The notes beneath the pieces are model-generated. The model did not search any database. It had not been told where the DNA came from and saw nothing but the letters and a program-made list of their open reading frames with translations. The translations under genes and the position numbers were made by a program. Positions 6,180 through 6,521 of a stretch of 6,521 nucleotides of DNA are shown here, piece by piece. The stretch is from Polaromonas sp. (GTDB taxonomy: Bacteria > Pseudomonadota > Gammaproteobacteria > Burkholderiales > Burkholderiaceae_C): assembly GCA_014376885.1 (NCBI GenBank), contig JACMQR010000298.1:1-6521 (forward strand), read 5' to 3'. Each line of letters starts with the position of its first letter. The stretch's first letter is position 1.

Positions 6180-6521
6180 TCAGCGCGCCTTCGCCTTGTG
6201 CTCTCGGTGAGTGCGCTGAATCGCCGCCACATCGATGATCAGCGCCACATTGCCATCGCCCAAAATGGTGGCGGCCGAGATGCCCGGCACCTTGCGGTAG
6301 TTGGTTTCCAGGTTCTTGACCACCACCTGGTGCTGGCCGACGAGCTGGTCCACCAGCAGCGCGAACCGCATTCCCTCGGCCTGAACGATCACCACGATGG
6401 CCTGCGTCGGGTTGGAGATGGCATCGGCCACGTTAAAAAGCCGGTGCATTTCAATCAGCGCCAGGTACTCGCCGCGCACATGCAGCACCTGCTCGTCGGC
6501 CGTGATGGCATGCAGGTCTTC
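6180..6521 (-). CDS. cheA: Chemotaxis histidine kinase CheA, C-terminal end (partial)
   Basis: The frame is open from the window edge to TGA at 6180-6182, giving the last 113 residues. They form the end of a CheW-like (P5) domain, the part of CheA that docks CheW and the chemoreceptors at the cell pole. The sequence FALLVDQLVGQHQVVVKNLE, then NYRKVPGISAATILGDGNVALIIDVAAIQR and a basic tail REHKAKAR, closely matches the end of E. coli CheA (VVVKSLESNYRKVPGISAATILGDGSVALIVDV, from memory, split here into GQQQVVVKSLE and NYRKVPGISAATILGDG). That tail and motif favour CheA over a free-standing CheW or CheV, though the kinase and Hpt domains lie outside the window. No further che gene follows on this strand before ppc, so cheA is the last gene of its transcription unit here. 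It converges with ppc across the inverted repeat. Confidence 0.88.
   Translation of the reverse strand, partial: EDLHAITADEQVLHVRGEYLALIEMHRLFNVADAISNPTQAIVVIVQAEGMRFALLVDQLVGQHQVVVKNLETNYRKVPGISAATILGDGNVALIIDVAAIQRTHREHKAKAR

Overview
The window looks like chromosomal DNA of a betaproteobacterium, most probably Burkholderiales and within that Comamonadaceae (a Polaromonas- or Rhodoferax-like genome). The reasons are the high GC content with strong GC bias at third codon positions, the arrangement of a hemC-hemD-hemX heme operon divergent from ppc (familiar from Burkholderiales), and an AT-richer repeat inside hemD of a kind I associate with Comamonadaceae. The genus is inference only.

Layout: positions 1-2364 hold three minus-strand heme/tetrapyrrole genes, in transcription order hemC (hydroxymethylbilane synthase), hemD (uroporphyrinogen-III synthase) and the 5' part of hemX (membrane protein, cut by the window edge). 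hemD and hemX overlap by 4 bases (ATGA). Positions 2365-2478 form a short divergent control region. Positions 2479-5403 (possible upstream start at 2419) hold a complete plus-strand phosphoenolpyruvate carboxylase gene, ppc. Positions 5404-6179 contain no convincing gene but hold a large inverted repeat: two arms of about 242 and 255 bp, roughly 90% identical by hand alignment, around a unique centre of about 216 bp. Positions 6180-6521 are the 3' end of a minus-strand cheA (chemotaxis histidine kinase, CheW-like domain), convergent with ppc.

How the genes work together: HemC joins four porphobilinogens into hydroxymethylbilane, HemD closes it to uroporphyrinogen III, and HemX is a membrane protein usually co-transcribed with them. 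Ppc supplies oxaloacetate from PEP and bicarbonate; it is a neighbour, not a pathway partner. CheA belongs to a separate chemotaxis operon that ends here.

The two most noteworthy points are the long inverted repeat between the convergent ppc and cheA, which presents the same sequence to transcripts arriving from either side, and an in-frame insertion of about 25-28 residues in HemD that coincides with a palindrome-containing, AT-richer DNA segment resembling a dispersed repeat. I see no defence system, CRISPR array, tRNA, rRNA or transposase.
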